Part shown: in pieces, positions 6,941 to 15,151 of the stretch
Numbering within the stretch: position 1 is the stretch's first letter
How the letters are laid out: each line of letters starts with the position of its first letter
Source: Deltaproteobacteria bacterium
GTDB lineage: Bacteria > UBA10199 > DSSB01 > JACPFA01
Direction of reading: 5' to 3'
Assembly: GCA_016183235.1 (NCBI GenBank)
Contig: JACPFA010000038.1
Coordinates: 1 to 45,520, forward strand
Length of the DNA: 45,520 bases
The notes under the pieces: model-generated
Database searches by the model: none
What the model saw: only the letters and a program-made list of their open reading frames with translations
Told to the model about the DNA's origin: nothing
Program-made: the position numbers and the translations under genes

Positions 6941-7626
6941 CTAAAAACACATCAGAAAAGTACCAAAAGATCATCGAGGCCGCTACCAAGGTCTTTGCGA
7001 AAAAAGGTTTTTATAACTCCAAGGTGGCGGATATTGCTGCCGAGGCCGATGTGGCCGATGGTACCATCTACTTATATTTCAAAAACAAAGATGACATCCT
7101 TATCTCTATTTTTGAACACAGCATGGATGTGTTTATCTCAACGGTTAAAAAAACCTTAGAAACTTCATTAGATCCTGCCGAAAAGTTAGAACTATTTATC
7201 AAATTACATTTAGAACTCGTAGAAAAAAATCCTTATGTTGCCCAAGTTTTACAAATCGAATTAAGGCAAAGCTCAAAGTTCATGAAGGAATATGATGTTC
7301 GTAAATTTAAGGCCTATTTAGAAATTATTTCCGAAATTATTCAGCAAGGGCAAAGCAAAGGGGTCTTTAATAACAATTTAGATTTACATGTTTTGAGTCG
7401 GGCCATTTTTGGAGCAGTCGATGAAATGGCACTGGAGTGGATTTTACTTAAAAAGAAAAAATACACGCTCGAATCTTGTGCCAAACAATTGGCCAATGTT
7501 TTTATTAACGGTTTGAAGAAATGCAGTGAAGAAGAAAATAAAAAACATGATGTCATTGCGAGCGGTGTCATCCCCGCGAAGGCGGGGATCCATGATAACG
7601 AGCGTGGCAATCTCGAAAGGAGATAA
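6931..7626 (+). CDS. TetR-family repressor, FadR-like (fatty-acid degradation)
   Basis: Residues 10-57 form the TetR helix-turn-helix (IIEAATKVFAKKGF, then KVADIAAEADVADGTIYLYF), followed by a helical ligand domain expected to bind long-chain acyl-CoA. It resembles Bacillus FadR (YsiA), which likewise sits upstream of etfB-etfA. The two operators immediately upstream fit that family. The TetR body ends near GLKKCSEEENKK; the last ~25 residues (containing VIPAKAGIHD) are encoded by two nested palindromic repeats, and the stop is just past them. The etfB gene starts 1 bp later, with its ribosome site inside the tetR tail. No strong Shine-Dalgarno precedes ATG 6931. Confidence 0.88.
   Translation: MEIAKNTSEKYQKIIEAATKVFAKKGFYNSKVADIAAEADVADGTIYLYFKNKDDILISIFEHSMDVFISTVKKTLETSLDPAEKLELFIKLHLELVEKNPYVAQVLQIELRQSSKFMKEYDVRKFKAYLEIISEIIQQGQSKGVFNNNLDLHVLSRAIFGAVDEMALEWILLKKKKYTLESCAKQLANVFINGLKKCSEEENKKHDVIASGVIPAKAGIHDNERGNLERR
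7551..7615. repeat. Nested palindromic repeat encoding the TetR C-terminus
   Basis: The outer unit TGTCATTGCGAGCG...ACGAGCGTGGCAATCTC is split by an inner GTCATCCCCGCGAAGGCGGG-type hairpin ending GATCCATGAT. The same nested arrangement recurs at 35704-35766. The whole element is read in frame by tetR. Confidence 0.85.
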
Positions 7627-7627
7627 T

Positions 7628-8398
7628 ATGAAAATAGCTGTTTTAATTAAGCAGGTACCCGATACCGAAACTAAAATTAGAATCAAAGCCGATGGCAGCG
7701 GGATTGAAACCGATGGTATTAAATACATCATTAGCCCCTACGATGAATTTGCGGTGGAAGAGGCCATTCGTACCAAAGAAAAAAATGCGGGGAGTGAAGT
7801 GACAGTCATTTCGTTAGGGCCCGATCGTTGTGTCGAATCCATTCGTACTGCATTGGCCATGGGTTGTGACAAAGCTGTACATGTACAAGATGGTGGGCAA
7901 GACTTTGATAGTTTTCAAACGGCAACACTATTATCACAAATTATCAAAAACCAAGGGTTCGAAGTTGTTTTTACAGGCAAGCAAGCCCTCGATAAAGATT
8001 CTGGCCAAGTCACTCAAATGATTGCGGAGTTATTAAATTGGCCCCAAGTGACTGTTGTAGAAAAAATTGAGTGGCAAGGAAACGTTGCTAAGGTAACCCG
8101 GCGGGTGGCTGGAGGCGCCAAAGAAGTTTACGAAGTGCAGTTGCCTGCATTATTAGCCGCTGAAACTGGGCTTAATACCCCGCGCTATGCTTCACTGCCC
8201 GGGATTATGAAAGCAAAATCTAAACCCGTGGAAAAATTAAATGCTGCGGATTTGTTGGCTGGAGCAACCGCGAAAGTTACTTTAAGTAATTATCGCTTGC
8301 CTCCTGAAAAGGCGCCCGGGCGAATTTTGCAAGGCGAATTAGATAAAACCATTCCTGAATTGGTCAAATTATTAAGAGAAGAAGCCAAAATTATTTAA
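7628..8398 (+). CDS. etfB: Electron transfer flavoprotein beta subunit
   Basis: EtfB, 256 residues. It starts MKIAVLIKQVPDTETKI, the hallmark N-terminus, at ATG 7628 after AAAGGAGA. The AMP-binding region includes GCDKAVHVQDGG, then TGKQALDKDSGQVTQMIAELL, and the signature segment GAKEVYEVQLPALLA followed by NTPRYASLPGIMKAK. With EtfA it accepts electrons from acyl-CoA dehydrogenases. The SGQ/T segment is of the standard, non-bifurcating-looking type, but this should not be taken as proof. The ORF could be read from much further upstream, but that would run through the palindromic repeat and the tetR tail. Confidence 0.96.
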   Translation: MKIAVLIKQVPDTETKIRIKADGSGIETDGIKYIISPYDEFAVEEAIRTKEKNAGSEVTVISLGPDRCVESIRTALAMGCDKAVHVQDGGQDFDSFQTATLLSQIIKNQGFEVVFTGKQALDKDSGQVTQMIAELLNWPQVTVVEKIEWQGNVAKVTRRVAGGAKEVYEVQLPALLAAETGLNTPRYASLPGIMKAKSKPVEKLNAADLLAGATAKVTLSNYRLPPEKAPGRILQGELDKTIPELVKLLREEAKII

Positions 8399-8410
8399 AG
8401 GAGTCCAAAA

Positions 8411-9388
8411 ATGTCAAACGTATTAATTTTAGCTGAACACGAAAATGGTCGAGTAAAGAAATCTGCCCATGAACTTTTAAACATTGGCCAAAAGCTAGCA
8501 AGTCAAATCGGTGGCCAGGTTGAAGCCATGGTTATAGGCCAAGGTTTGAATGACCTCATTCAAGATTTAGGTTCTTTTGGAGCAAAAAAAGTTTATGCCG
8601 TCGAGAATGCGCAATTGACAAAATACAATACCGTTGGGTTTGCCAAGGCCTTAGCGGCCTCTGTTGAACAAGCTAAACCGAGCATTGTGCTGGTTTCGGC
8701 TTCTCCCTTAGGCAAAGATTTATTGCCTAGGGTAGCGGCAAAGTTGGGCTCTGGCCTTGCAAATGATGTGACCGATTTAAAAATTAATAATGGCAAATTG
8801 CTTGCCACTCGGCCGGTTTATTCTGGCAAGGCCTTGGTTGATGTGACGTTCAACACGGATTTGCAATTAGCCAGTGTACGGCCTAACAGCTTTGGTGCGG
8901 GTGAACCTCAAAGTGGGCAAACCGCCCAAATGGTTCCGGTCGCAGTTGATTTGGGCACACTCCCTGCCATGATGAAAGAGCTGGTTCAAGGTAAGTCAGA
9001 TCGCCCTGATTTAACTGAAGCAGAAATGATTGTTTCAGGTGGTCGGTCTTTAAAGTCAGCCGACAATTTTAAAATTCTTTTTGAATTGGCCGATGTCATT
9101 GGTGCATCAGTGGGTGCCTCCCGGGCAGCCGTTGATTCAGGCTATGCGCCGCATGACATGCAAGTTGGGCAAACGGGTAAAGTGGTTAATCCCAAGTTGT
9201 ATATTGCTTGTGGGATTTCCGGTGCGATTCAACACTTGGCTGGCATGCGCAATTCAAAAGTTATTGTGGCCATCAATAAAGATCCCGAAGCACCCATTTT
9301 TACCAAGGCCGATTATGGGATCGTGGCGGATTTGTTTCAAGCCGTGCCCCTGTTAACCACCGAGTTTAAAAAACTTTTGCAGGGTTAA
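8411..9388 (+). CDS. etfA: Electron transfer flavoprotein alpha subunit
   Basis: EtfA, 325 residues, twelve bases after etfB with AAAGGAG upstream. The C-terminal FAD domain is intact: [48 protein letters not shown], then GAIQHLAGM and [11 protein letters not shown]. It forms the FAD-carrying heterodimer with EtfB and passes electrons on, most likely to the FadF-type oxidoreductase encoded at 13256-11262. Confidence 0.96.
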   Translation: MSNVLILAEHENGRVKKSAHELLNIGQKLASQIGGQVEAMVIGQGLNDLIQDLGSFGAKKVYAVENAQLTKYNTVGFAKALAASVEQAKPSIVLVSASPLGKDLLPRVAAKLGSGLANDVTDLKINNGKLLATRPVYSGKALVDVTFNTDLQLASVRPNSFGAGEPQSGQTAQMVPVAVDLGTLPAMMKELVQGKSDRPDLTEAEMIVSGGRSLKSADNFKILFELADVIGASVGASRAAVDSGYAPHDMQVGQTGKVVNPKLYIACGISGAIQHLAGMRNSKVIVAINKDPEAPIFTKADYGIVADLFQAVPLLTTEFKKLLQG

Positions 9389-9400
9389 TCCAGATTACCC

Positions 9401-9461
9401 TGTCATCCCGGGCTTGACCCGGGATCCATGATGGATTACCCGGCTTGACCAGGTAATGACA
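9401..9461. repeat. Paired GTCAT-type palindromes between etfA and the acyl-CoA dehydrogenase
   Basis: Two short hairpins stand head to head: CCCGGGCTTGACCCGGG and TACCCGGCTTGACCAGGTA. They are bounded by TGTCAT and ATGACA. The compound palindrome could attenuate or stabilise the transcript between the two genes. Confidence 0.8.
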
Positions 9462-9479
9462 TGAGAGAAAGGCAAATAT

Positions 9480-11255
9480 ATGTCATCTTATAAAAAAGGT
9501 GCTAGTTTCCTACTTGATGATGTTGGTTCTGAAGAGGTCTTTATTTTAGAAGAAATCGACGAAGCCACCAAGGCATTAGGCCAGACTGCTCACGATTTTA
9601 TCACCAACGATGTTTTGCCAAAATCCGATGCCATTGAGCGGCAAGAATCAGGTGTCTCTATTTCCTTGCTTAAAAAAGCCGGTGAAATTGGTTTGTTGAT
9701 GGCCGAAGTTCCTGAAAAATACAATGGCCTTGGTCTTAATAAAGTTGCTGCCACGGTGCTGGCTGAAAACTGTGTGGCACAAGGGTCTTTTTCAGTGACG
9801 ATGCTTTGCCATACCGGCATTGGTACCTTGCCCATCCTTTATTACGGAACCGAGGCCCAAAAACAAAAATATTTACCCAAGCTTGCTACCGGAGAATTTG
9901 TAGGTGCCTATGCGCTAACCGAGGCAGGTTCTGGCTCCGATGCCTTGGCAGCTAAAACTAAGGCTGTGCTTTCGGCCGATGGCAAACATTATATTCTGAA
10001 CGGCGAAAAGATGTTTATCACCAATGGGGCGTGGGCGGATGTCATTACCGTATTTGCCAAGGTCGATGGTGAAAAATTTACAGGATTTATTGTCGAGAAA
10101 GACATGCCGGGCGTTACCCATGGGCCTGAAGAAAAAAAGATGGGCATCAAAGGTTCTTCAACTACCACGATTGTTTTGCAAGATGCCAAGGTGCCGGTAG
10201 AAAATGTGTTAGGGCAGGTTGGCCGAGGGCATAAAATTGCGTTTAATGTTTTAAATGTTGGCCGGTGGAAATTAGGCGCAGCCAGTATTGGCAATTGTAA
10301 AAATGAACTGATGCACGCGGTTAAATATGTCAAAGAGCGCAAGCAATTTGGTCAGCCTTTGGCCGATTTTGAATTAATCCAAACCAAAATTGCTAACTGT
10401 GCGGTGCGTACTTTTGTGACTGAAAGTATGATGTACCGCTATGCCCACGATTTAGACCAAGCCCTTGCCACCTTAGATTCTAATGCTACCGATTATTACG
10501 ATCAATATTTGAAAGCCGTCGAGGCCTACAATATTGAGGCCTCTATTTGTAAAGTCTACGGTTCCGAGGCCAATGCCTTTGTGGCCGATGAAGCTGTGCA
10601 AATGCATGGTGGTTATGGTTTTATTCAAGAATATCCCGTGGAATCGGCCTATCGCGATTGTCGTATCACCCGCATTTTTGAAGGTACCAACGAAATCAAC
10701 CGTCTTCTTATCACGGGCACGCTTTTCAAACGAGCCATGTCAGGCGAAATGGACCTGATGGGTCCCATTCAAGAAGTGATTGGCCAATTAAAAACTGGTT
10801 TTACCATGAAGGGAGAGGGTGTTCTGGCTAATTCAATGAATAATGTGAACCAACTTAAAAAATTAACCCTCTATATTAGTGGGGTTGCGGTTCAAAAATA
10901 CATGGCCGACATTAAAGACCGGCAAAGTTTTTTGGCCGAGATTGCGGATTTTATCATTGAAGTTTACGCCGTCGATAGTGCACTGGCCCGTACTTTAAAA
11001 TTATTAAAAATCAACGATCAGGAAAAGGCGGCCATTCCTATGGCCATGGTTCGGACCTACATTACCGACAAATGTAATGAATTAGTTACCCGTGCTAAAC
11101 AATTTTGCGCCAACATTTGCCATGGTGATGAAGAGGGTTTTACAAAATACGAAAAGGCCATCGATCGAATTTTAAAACCCAAACCCCGCGACACTTTGAA
11201 CTTCCGTTTAGACATCGCAGCCCATTGTATCGAACACGATGGCTACGCCTTATAA
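9480..11255 (+). CDS. Acyl-CoA dehydrogenase, FadE-type with C-terminal extension
   Basis: FAD-dependent acyl-CoA dehydrogenase of 591 residues, about 200 longer than short-chain enzymes and like Bacillus FadE (YusJ). Residues ~30-400 hold the three classical domains: GAYALTEAGSGSDA (FAD-binding), FITNGAWAD, and the C-terminal YRDCRITRIFEGTNEINR. The Glu of FEGTNE is in the position of the MCAD catalytic base. Residues ~410-591 form an extra helical domain. It catalyses the first step of beta-oxidation and hands electrons to EtfAB. ATG 9480 follows AAAGG. No thiolase or hydratase gene is present in the window. Confidence 0.93.
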   Translation: MSSYKKGASFLLDDVGSEEVFILEEIDEATKALGQTAHDFITNDVLPKSDAIERQESGVSISLLKKAGEIGLLMAEVPEKYNGLGLNKVAATVLAENCVAQGSFSVTMLCHTGIGTLPILYYGTEAQKQKYLPKLATGEFVGAYALTEAGSGSDALAAKTKAVLSADGKHYILNGEKMFITNGAWADVITVFAKVDGEKFTGFIVEKDMPGVTHGPEEKKMGIKGSSTTTIVLQDAKVPVENVLGQVGRGHKIAFNVLNVGRWKLGAASIGNCKNELMHAVKYVKERKQFGQPLADFELIQTKIANCAVRTFVTESMMYRYAHDLDQALATLDSNATDYYDQYLKAVEAYNIEASICKVYGSEANAFVADEAVQMHGGYGFIQEYPVESAYRDCRITRIFEGTNEINRLLITGTLFKRAMSGEMDLMGPIQEVIGQLKTGFTMKGEGVLANSMNNVNQLKKLTLYISGVAVQKYMADIKDRQSFLAEIADFIIEVYAVDSALARTLKLLKINDQEKAAIPMAMVRTYITDKCNELVTRAKQFCANICHGDEEGFTKYEKAIDRILKPKPRDTLNFRLDIAAHCIEHDGYAL

Positions 11256-11261
11256 AGGTTT

Positions 11262-13256
11262 TTATTCAAGAGACTCAGCTAAATATTCAGCAAAGTCTTT
11301 CGTTTGAATCTTTTCTTCAACTTCTTTATCCCGCGTTGCGTCTCGCATCATGGTAAGACAGAAGGGGCATGCGCTGGCAATGCCTTGCGGATTAACCGTT
11401 TGCAAATCTTCTAAGCGCTTATGGTTCACCCGAGTGCCCGCCCGTTCTTCCATCCACATACGTCCACCGCCGGCACCGCAACAGCGGCCAATTTCGCGGG
11501 ATAGAGCTGCTTCTTTGACCTCTAAACCAGGGATGGATTTTAAGACATTACGAGGGGCGTCATAAATATTATTGTAACGACCTAAATAACAACTGTCATG
11601 ATAAGTAATGCTTTGCTTTAAGTCTTTGGTGGGTTTGATGCGGCCTTCTGCAATCAGGTTTTCAATAAATTCTGCATGATGCACAACCTTAAAATTTCCA
11701 CCAAACTGGGGGTATTCATTTTTCAAGGTGTTAAAACAATGTGGGCACTGGGCCAGCACCGTTCTGAATTTATATTTGTTCATGGTGGCGATGTTTTGTT
11801 TGGCCAAGGTTTGATATAAATATTCATTGCCAATTCGACGAGCCGAATCACCCGTGCAGGTTTCTTCGGGGCCAAGGATGGCAAAGTCAATGCCGGCTTT
11901 TTGTAAAATCTTAACCACGGCGACAGAAACTTTTTTGTTTCGATCATCAAAAGAGCCTGCACAACCCACCCAATAAAGCACATCAACTTCAGGCTTTTCA
12001 GAAAGTAGCGGCACGCCTAGGTCTTTAGCCCAAGCCGCGCGTTGATCAAACCCAATACCCCAAGGGTTGCCATTGGTTTCCATATTTTTAAAAGTATTCT
12101 GCACTTCGGTAGGGAATTCGCCCTTCATAAGCACCAAATGGCGGCGCATTTCTACAATTTTGTCGACATATTCAATCATGACGGGGCAAGCCTCTTCGCA
12201 AGCCCTACAAGTGGTGCAACTCCAAAGCACTTCAGGGTCAATGGGGTTGGGCACGAGGGAGTGATTGGCTTCATTGCGAATATTTTCATCTTTGCTCAAT
12301 AGCTTAGCCGTATTTTGGTAGGCATGTTCTTTAATATCGTTTAGAAATTTTTTAGGATTCAGCACCTTGCCAGTATTATGAGCCGGGCACTGCGCTGTGC
12401 ATCGCCCGCACTCCGTGCACGTGTACATGTCAAACACATCTTTCCAACTAAACTCCGTTAATTTATCGACGCCAAAGGTGGTGGCATTGGGATCTTCCAA
12501 GTTGATGGGTTCAAGCTCACCGTAAGGTCGCAAATTTCGCAAAAAGATGTTGGGAAGAGCGGTGATGATATGAAAGTGTTTGCCATAAGGTAAAAAGTTA
12601 AGAAAAACCAAAATCAGTGTGATGTGTATTAAAAAGGAAGCATTGCCTAAAATTGACAAAACCCCTTCGCTTAAAGAAAAGTTAGATAGCAAATTGGCTG
12701 TAGCAACGCTTAACGGGGCTTTCCAGGTTTCAGGATAACTGGTCAGTACAAATTCAGCACCATCAAAGAGCAAGTCGGTGATCATGAGGGTTGCGATAAA
12801 ACAAAGGATGATAACACCTTCTATAGAAAGGGTAATCCGTGCGGGTTTGGTAATGAGACGGCGAATCAAAAAAACAGCTACACCTAAAAGAACAAGTCCA
12901 GAAAAGACATCTTTGGAAAGATTGTAAACTCCACCGAGAATACCCGTAGTACCCAATAAAGGAAGATGAAAGCCTTCTGAAAACCCCATCCCAAACAGTG
13001 TGATCGTGCGTAACGAGACAACGCAAAAACCCCAAAAAATAAAGGCATGAAAAAGCCCAGGCACGGGGTCTTTTAAAATCATTCTGGATTGGGCAAAACC
13101 ATATTTTAAAACGGCGCCGATGCGTTGGGGGATCTTTTTAAGACGCTCCGGATCGGGTTTGGTAGCCAAATGGATGAGGCCATAGCGTGTGTAAATAGAA
13201 TACACAAAAACAGCAAGACCTAAGACGATGACGAGGGCAGTGAAGATAGGAAACAT
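11262..13256 (-). CDS. Membrane-bound ETF:(mena)quinone oxidoreductase, FadF/EMO-type FeS protein
   Basis: The proposed start at ATG 13256 gives MFPIFTALVIVLGLAVFVYS, the first membrane helix; a longer ORF reaches 13412 but runs into a palindromic repeat. About five membrane helices with candidate heme-ligand histidines (FHAFIFWG, LIHITLIL, KHFHI; NarI-like) are followed by two 4Fe-4S motifs (CTECGRCTAQCP and CTTCRACEEACP) and two CCG-type domains (VGCAGSFDD; CCGAGGGRMW). This is the heterodisulfide reductase-like FadF family, shown in other bacteria to link ETF to menaquinone. Its place beside etfBA and the dehydrogenase, though convergent with them, supports that role. Confidence 0.88.
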   Translation of the reverse strand: MFPIFTALVIVLGLAVFVYSIYTRYGLIHLATKPDPERLKKIPQRIGAVLKYGFAQSRMILKDPVPGLFHAFIFWGFCVVSLRTITLFGMGFSEGFHLPLLGTTGILGGVYNLSKDVFSGLVLLGVAVFLIRRLITKPARITLSIEGVIILCFIATLMITDLLFDGAEFVLTSYPETWKAPLSVATANLLSNFSLSEGVLSILGNASFLIHITLILVFLNFLPYGKHFHIITALPNIFLRNLRPYGELEPINLEDPNATTFGVDKLTEFSWKDVFDMYTCTECGRCTAQCPAHNTGKVLNPKKFLNDIKEHAYQNTAKLLSKDENIRNEANHSLVPNPIDPEVLWSCTTCRACEEACPVMIEYVDKIVEMRRHLVLMKGEFPTEVQNTFKNMETNGNPWGIGFDQRAAWAKDLGVPLLSEKPEVDVLYWVGCAGSFDDRNKKVSVAVVKILQKAGIDFAILGPEETCTGDSARRIGNEYLYQTLAKQNIATMNKYKFRTVLAQCPHCFNTLKNEYPQFGGNFKVVHHAEFIENLIAEGRIKPTKDLKQSITYHDSCYLGRYNNIYDAPRNVLKSIPGLEVKEAALSREIGRCCGAGGGRMWMEERAGTRVNHKRLEDLQTVNPQGIASACPFCLTMMRDATRDKEVEEKIQTKDFAEYLAESLE

Positions 13257-13325
13257 GGGGGCGGTATAACCCAGCAGTCCCAGGCGGGCAACAAAAATCA
13301 ATTTGCCCAAAACCCTACAAGTAGG

Positions 13326-13611
13326 TATAGTCTTCGAGAATTTTTTACTGAAGTCTTTTCGAGGTAGGGAGAGGCCAATGGAGAGACTTTTAGGAGGGCG
13401 GATCCAACGCATGCGCCTCAGGACAGGCTCCGGAGGGCATCTGTCATTGCGAGCCCAACGGGCGCGGCAATCTCACCGGTTAAACCGATGGGATTGTTTC
13501 GTCGCAGACTCCTCGCAATGACAGAGACCCTCATAGGCCGACCGGGCGCGGGCTCTCCCTTGACCTCTCCTTACCTCGAAAAGACTTCAGTAAAAAATTC
13601 TCGAAAACTAT
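13326..13611. repeat. Family B palindrome with an inserted family C element
   Basis: The outer arms (about 13326-13384 and 13553-13611) pair over roughly 55 bp with a few mismatches, from TCGAGAATTTTTTACTGAAG inward through TCTTTTCGAGGTA. The inner part is the 423-513 element in inverted orientation. Its loop is replaced by about 160 bp that contain a complete TCATTGCGAG element (13442-13523). It occupies most of the divergent gap between the oxidoreductase and lemA genes; no other gene is visible there. Confidence 0.9.
13442..13523. repeat. Family C palindromic element nested in family B
   Basis: Bounded by TGTCATTGCGAG and CTCGCAATGACA, 82 bp, the same length as the 6687-6768 copy. The two agree closely up to the GGTTAAAC segment and differ more in the right half. 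Confidence 0.85.
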
Positions 13612-13628
13612 ACATTCTAAACTCTCCG

Positions 13629-13663
13629 TGTCATTACCCGACTCAGATCGGGTAATCCATGAT
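13629..13663. repeat. Short GTCAT-type hairpin before lemA
   Basis: TTACCCGA and TCGGGTAA pair around a short loop, flanked by TGTCA and CCATGAT. It sits 15 bp upstream of lemA. Confidence 0.75.
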
Positions 13664-13678
13664 GATGAAAGGGGCGAT

Positions 13679-14293
13679 ATGAAAAAGTTTATTGGTGTTT
13701 TGGTTGTTTTGGGTGTCTTGGCTATTGCTGTGTTTGCGGTCATTAGTTGGGGGGTTGGAGTTTATAACCAAATTGTTCAACTTGAAGAGACCGTTAATGA
13801 AAAGTGGTCGCAAGTGCAGAATGTTTATCAACGGCGGGCTGATCTTATCCCTAACCTTGTGCAAACCGTGAAAGGCTATGCTGCTCATGAGCAAGAAACC
13901 TTAACGCAAGTTGTTGAGGCTCGGGCTAAGGCTACCTCTATTTCAGGTGATGCCTTAAAAAATTTGGTGAATGATCCTGCTGCGATGGCTAAATTTCAAG
14001 AAGCGCAAAGTGGCTTGAGCAGTGCTTTGTCGAAGTTAATGGTTGTGGTGGAGCGTTACCCTGATTTAAAGGCTAATCAAAATTTTCTTGAATTACAAAG
14101 TCAATTAGAAGGTACCGAGAACCGCATTGCTGTAGAGCGTAAACGATTTAATGAAGCGGCTCGTGAATACAATACTTATATTAAAAAAATCCCACAAAAA
14201 TTTGTGGCTTCTTACAAAGGGGCGAAGGAAAAGGCTTATTTTGAAGCCGAAGCTACTGCGCAAAAAGTTCCTACTGTGGATTTTGGGAAGTAA
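13679..14293 (+). CDS. lemA: LemA family protein
   Basis: A 204-residue LemA protein: an N-terminal membrane anchor (MKKFIGVLVVLGVLAIAVFA), then the extracytoplasmic helical bundle with the family signature YNQIVQLEETVNEKWSQV, YQRRADLIPNLVQTVKGYA and TENRIAVERKRFNEAAREYN. The start at ATG 13679 follows AAAGGGG; an upstream GTG (13628) would read the repeat. It is followed by two TPM-domain genes, a conserved LemA-YgcG arrangement. The function of LemA is not established. Confidence 0.93.
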   Translation: MKKFIGVLVVLGVLAIAVFAVISWGVGVYNQIVQLEETVNEKWSQVQNVYQRRADLIPNLVQTVKGYAAHEQETLTQVVEARAKATSISGDALKNLVNDPAAMAKFQEAQSGLSSALSKLMVVVERYPDLKANQNFLELQSQLEGTENRIAVERKRFNEAAREYNTYIKKIPQKFVASYKGAKEKAYFEAEATAQKVPTVDFGK

Positions 14294-14317
14294 TTTATTA
14301 TTTTAAGAGAACCTATA

Positions 14318-15151
14318 ATGTCATATATAGATCCCGGATCAGAGTCCGGGATGACGTCATGCCGGACTTTGATCCGGCATCCATTCATTTCATTCCGAGC
14401 CGTAAAAAAGAAGATTGCCACGCTTGCGCTCGCAATGACATTATTGTTTATCCCTCAGTTTGTCCATGCCTTCGATATTCCCTCCAAACCCGATAATTAC
14501 GTTAATGATTATGTTTCTTTGTTAGACCCTACCGACAAGGCTTATCTCAACACGCTATTGGCTGATTATGAAAAACAAACCTCTAATCAGATTTTTGTTG
14601 GGATTTTTAATAGTCTTGAAGGCGAAGTTTTAGAAGACCTTTCGATAAGCATTGCGGAGGCTTGGCGGGCCGGCCAATTAAAAAAAGACAATGGCGTACT
14701 CCTATTGATTTTTTTGAATGATCGCCAATTAAGGATTGAAGTGGGTTATGGCTTAGAAGGTATGCTCACCGATGCAAAATCTAAATCAATTATTGAACAG
14801 ATCTTGGTTCCGCGGTTTCGAACTCAACAATTTGGTTTAGGATTAAAAGAAGCCGTTGCCACGATGATGAAGACCATTGGCAATGAATTTAGCAACGAGT
14901 TTACTCAACAATACGGCCAAAATCTTGCTAAATTAAAGAAAAGACAAAAGCCAATCTGGGTTCCCCTTTTTGGATTACTTTTGTTTTTAATCATTATGGC
15001 TAACAGCCGCCATGGGCGAAGAGGTATTACCTTTGGAGGCTCGTCGGGTTCAGGGTTTGGAGGTTTTGGGGGATTTGGGGGCGGTGGCGGTGGTTTTGGT
15101 GGGGGTGGCGGGGGAGGTTTTGGCGGAGGAGGTGCCAGTGGGCGTTGGTAA
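14318..15151 (+). CDS. TPM-domain (YgcG-like) exported/membrane protein
   Basis: After a signal-like segment (VKKKIATLALAMTLLFIP, cleavage near VHAFD) comes a TPM domain (about 45-175: VNDYVSLLDP, LEDLSISIAEAW, NGVLLLIFLNDRQLRIEVGYGLEG). Then follow a membrane helix (VPLFGLLLFLIIMAN) and a Gly-rich tail ending GGGGASGRW. This is the classic YgcG layout beside LemA. ATG 14318 follows AAGAGA at good distance, but codons 2-40 lie in palindromic repeats that also encode the basic part of the signal peptide. ATG 14435 would leave a signal peptide without positive charges, so I prefer 14318, with TTG 14369 also possible. Confidence 0.85.
   Translation: MSYIDPGSESGMTSCRTLIRHPFISFRAVKKKIATLALAMTLLFIPQFVHAFDIPSKPDNYVNDYVSLLDPTDKAYLNTLLADYEKQTSNQIFVGIFNSLEGEVLEDLSISIAEAWRAGQLKKDNGVLLLIFLNDRQLRIEVGYGLEGMLTDAKSKSIIEQILVPRFRTQQFGLGLKEAVATMMKTIGNEFSNEFTQQYGQNLAKLKKRQKPIWVPLFGLLLFLIIMANSRHGRRGITFGGSSGSGFGGFGGFGGGGGGFGGGGGGGFGGGGASGRW
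14320..14440. repeat. Three palindromic units at the start of the TPM gene
   Basis: Two hairpins, GATCCCGGATCAGAGTCCGG-type and GCCGGACTTTGATCCGGC-type, lie head to head. They are followed by a reversed TCATTGCGAG element (ending CGCTCGCAATGACA). All are in frame within the coding sequence. Confidence 0.8.

Noticed and set aside
11262-13412. Start of the FadF-type oxidoreductase at 13412
   Set aside because: The extra 52 residues come from a palindromic repeat and precede the expected first membrane helix; ATG 13256 fits better.
13303-13521. ORFs through the palindromes (also at 159-541 and 6440-6766)
   Set aside because: They are translations of repeats without ribosome sites or protein-like features.
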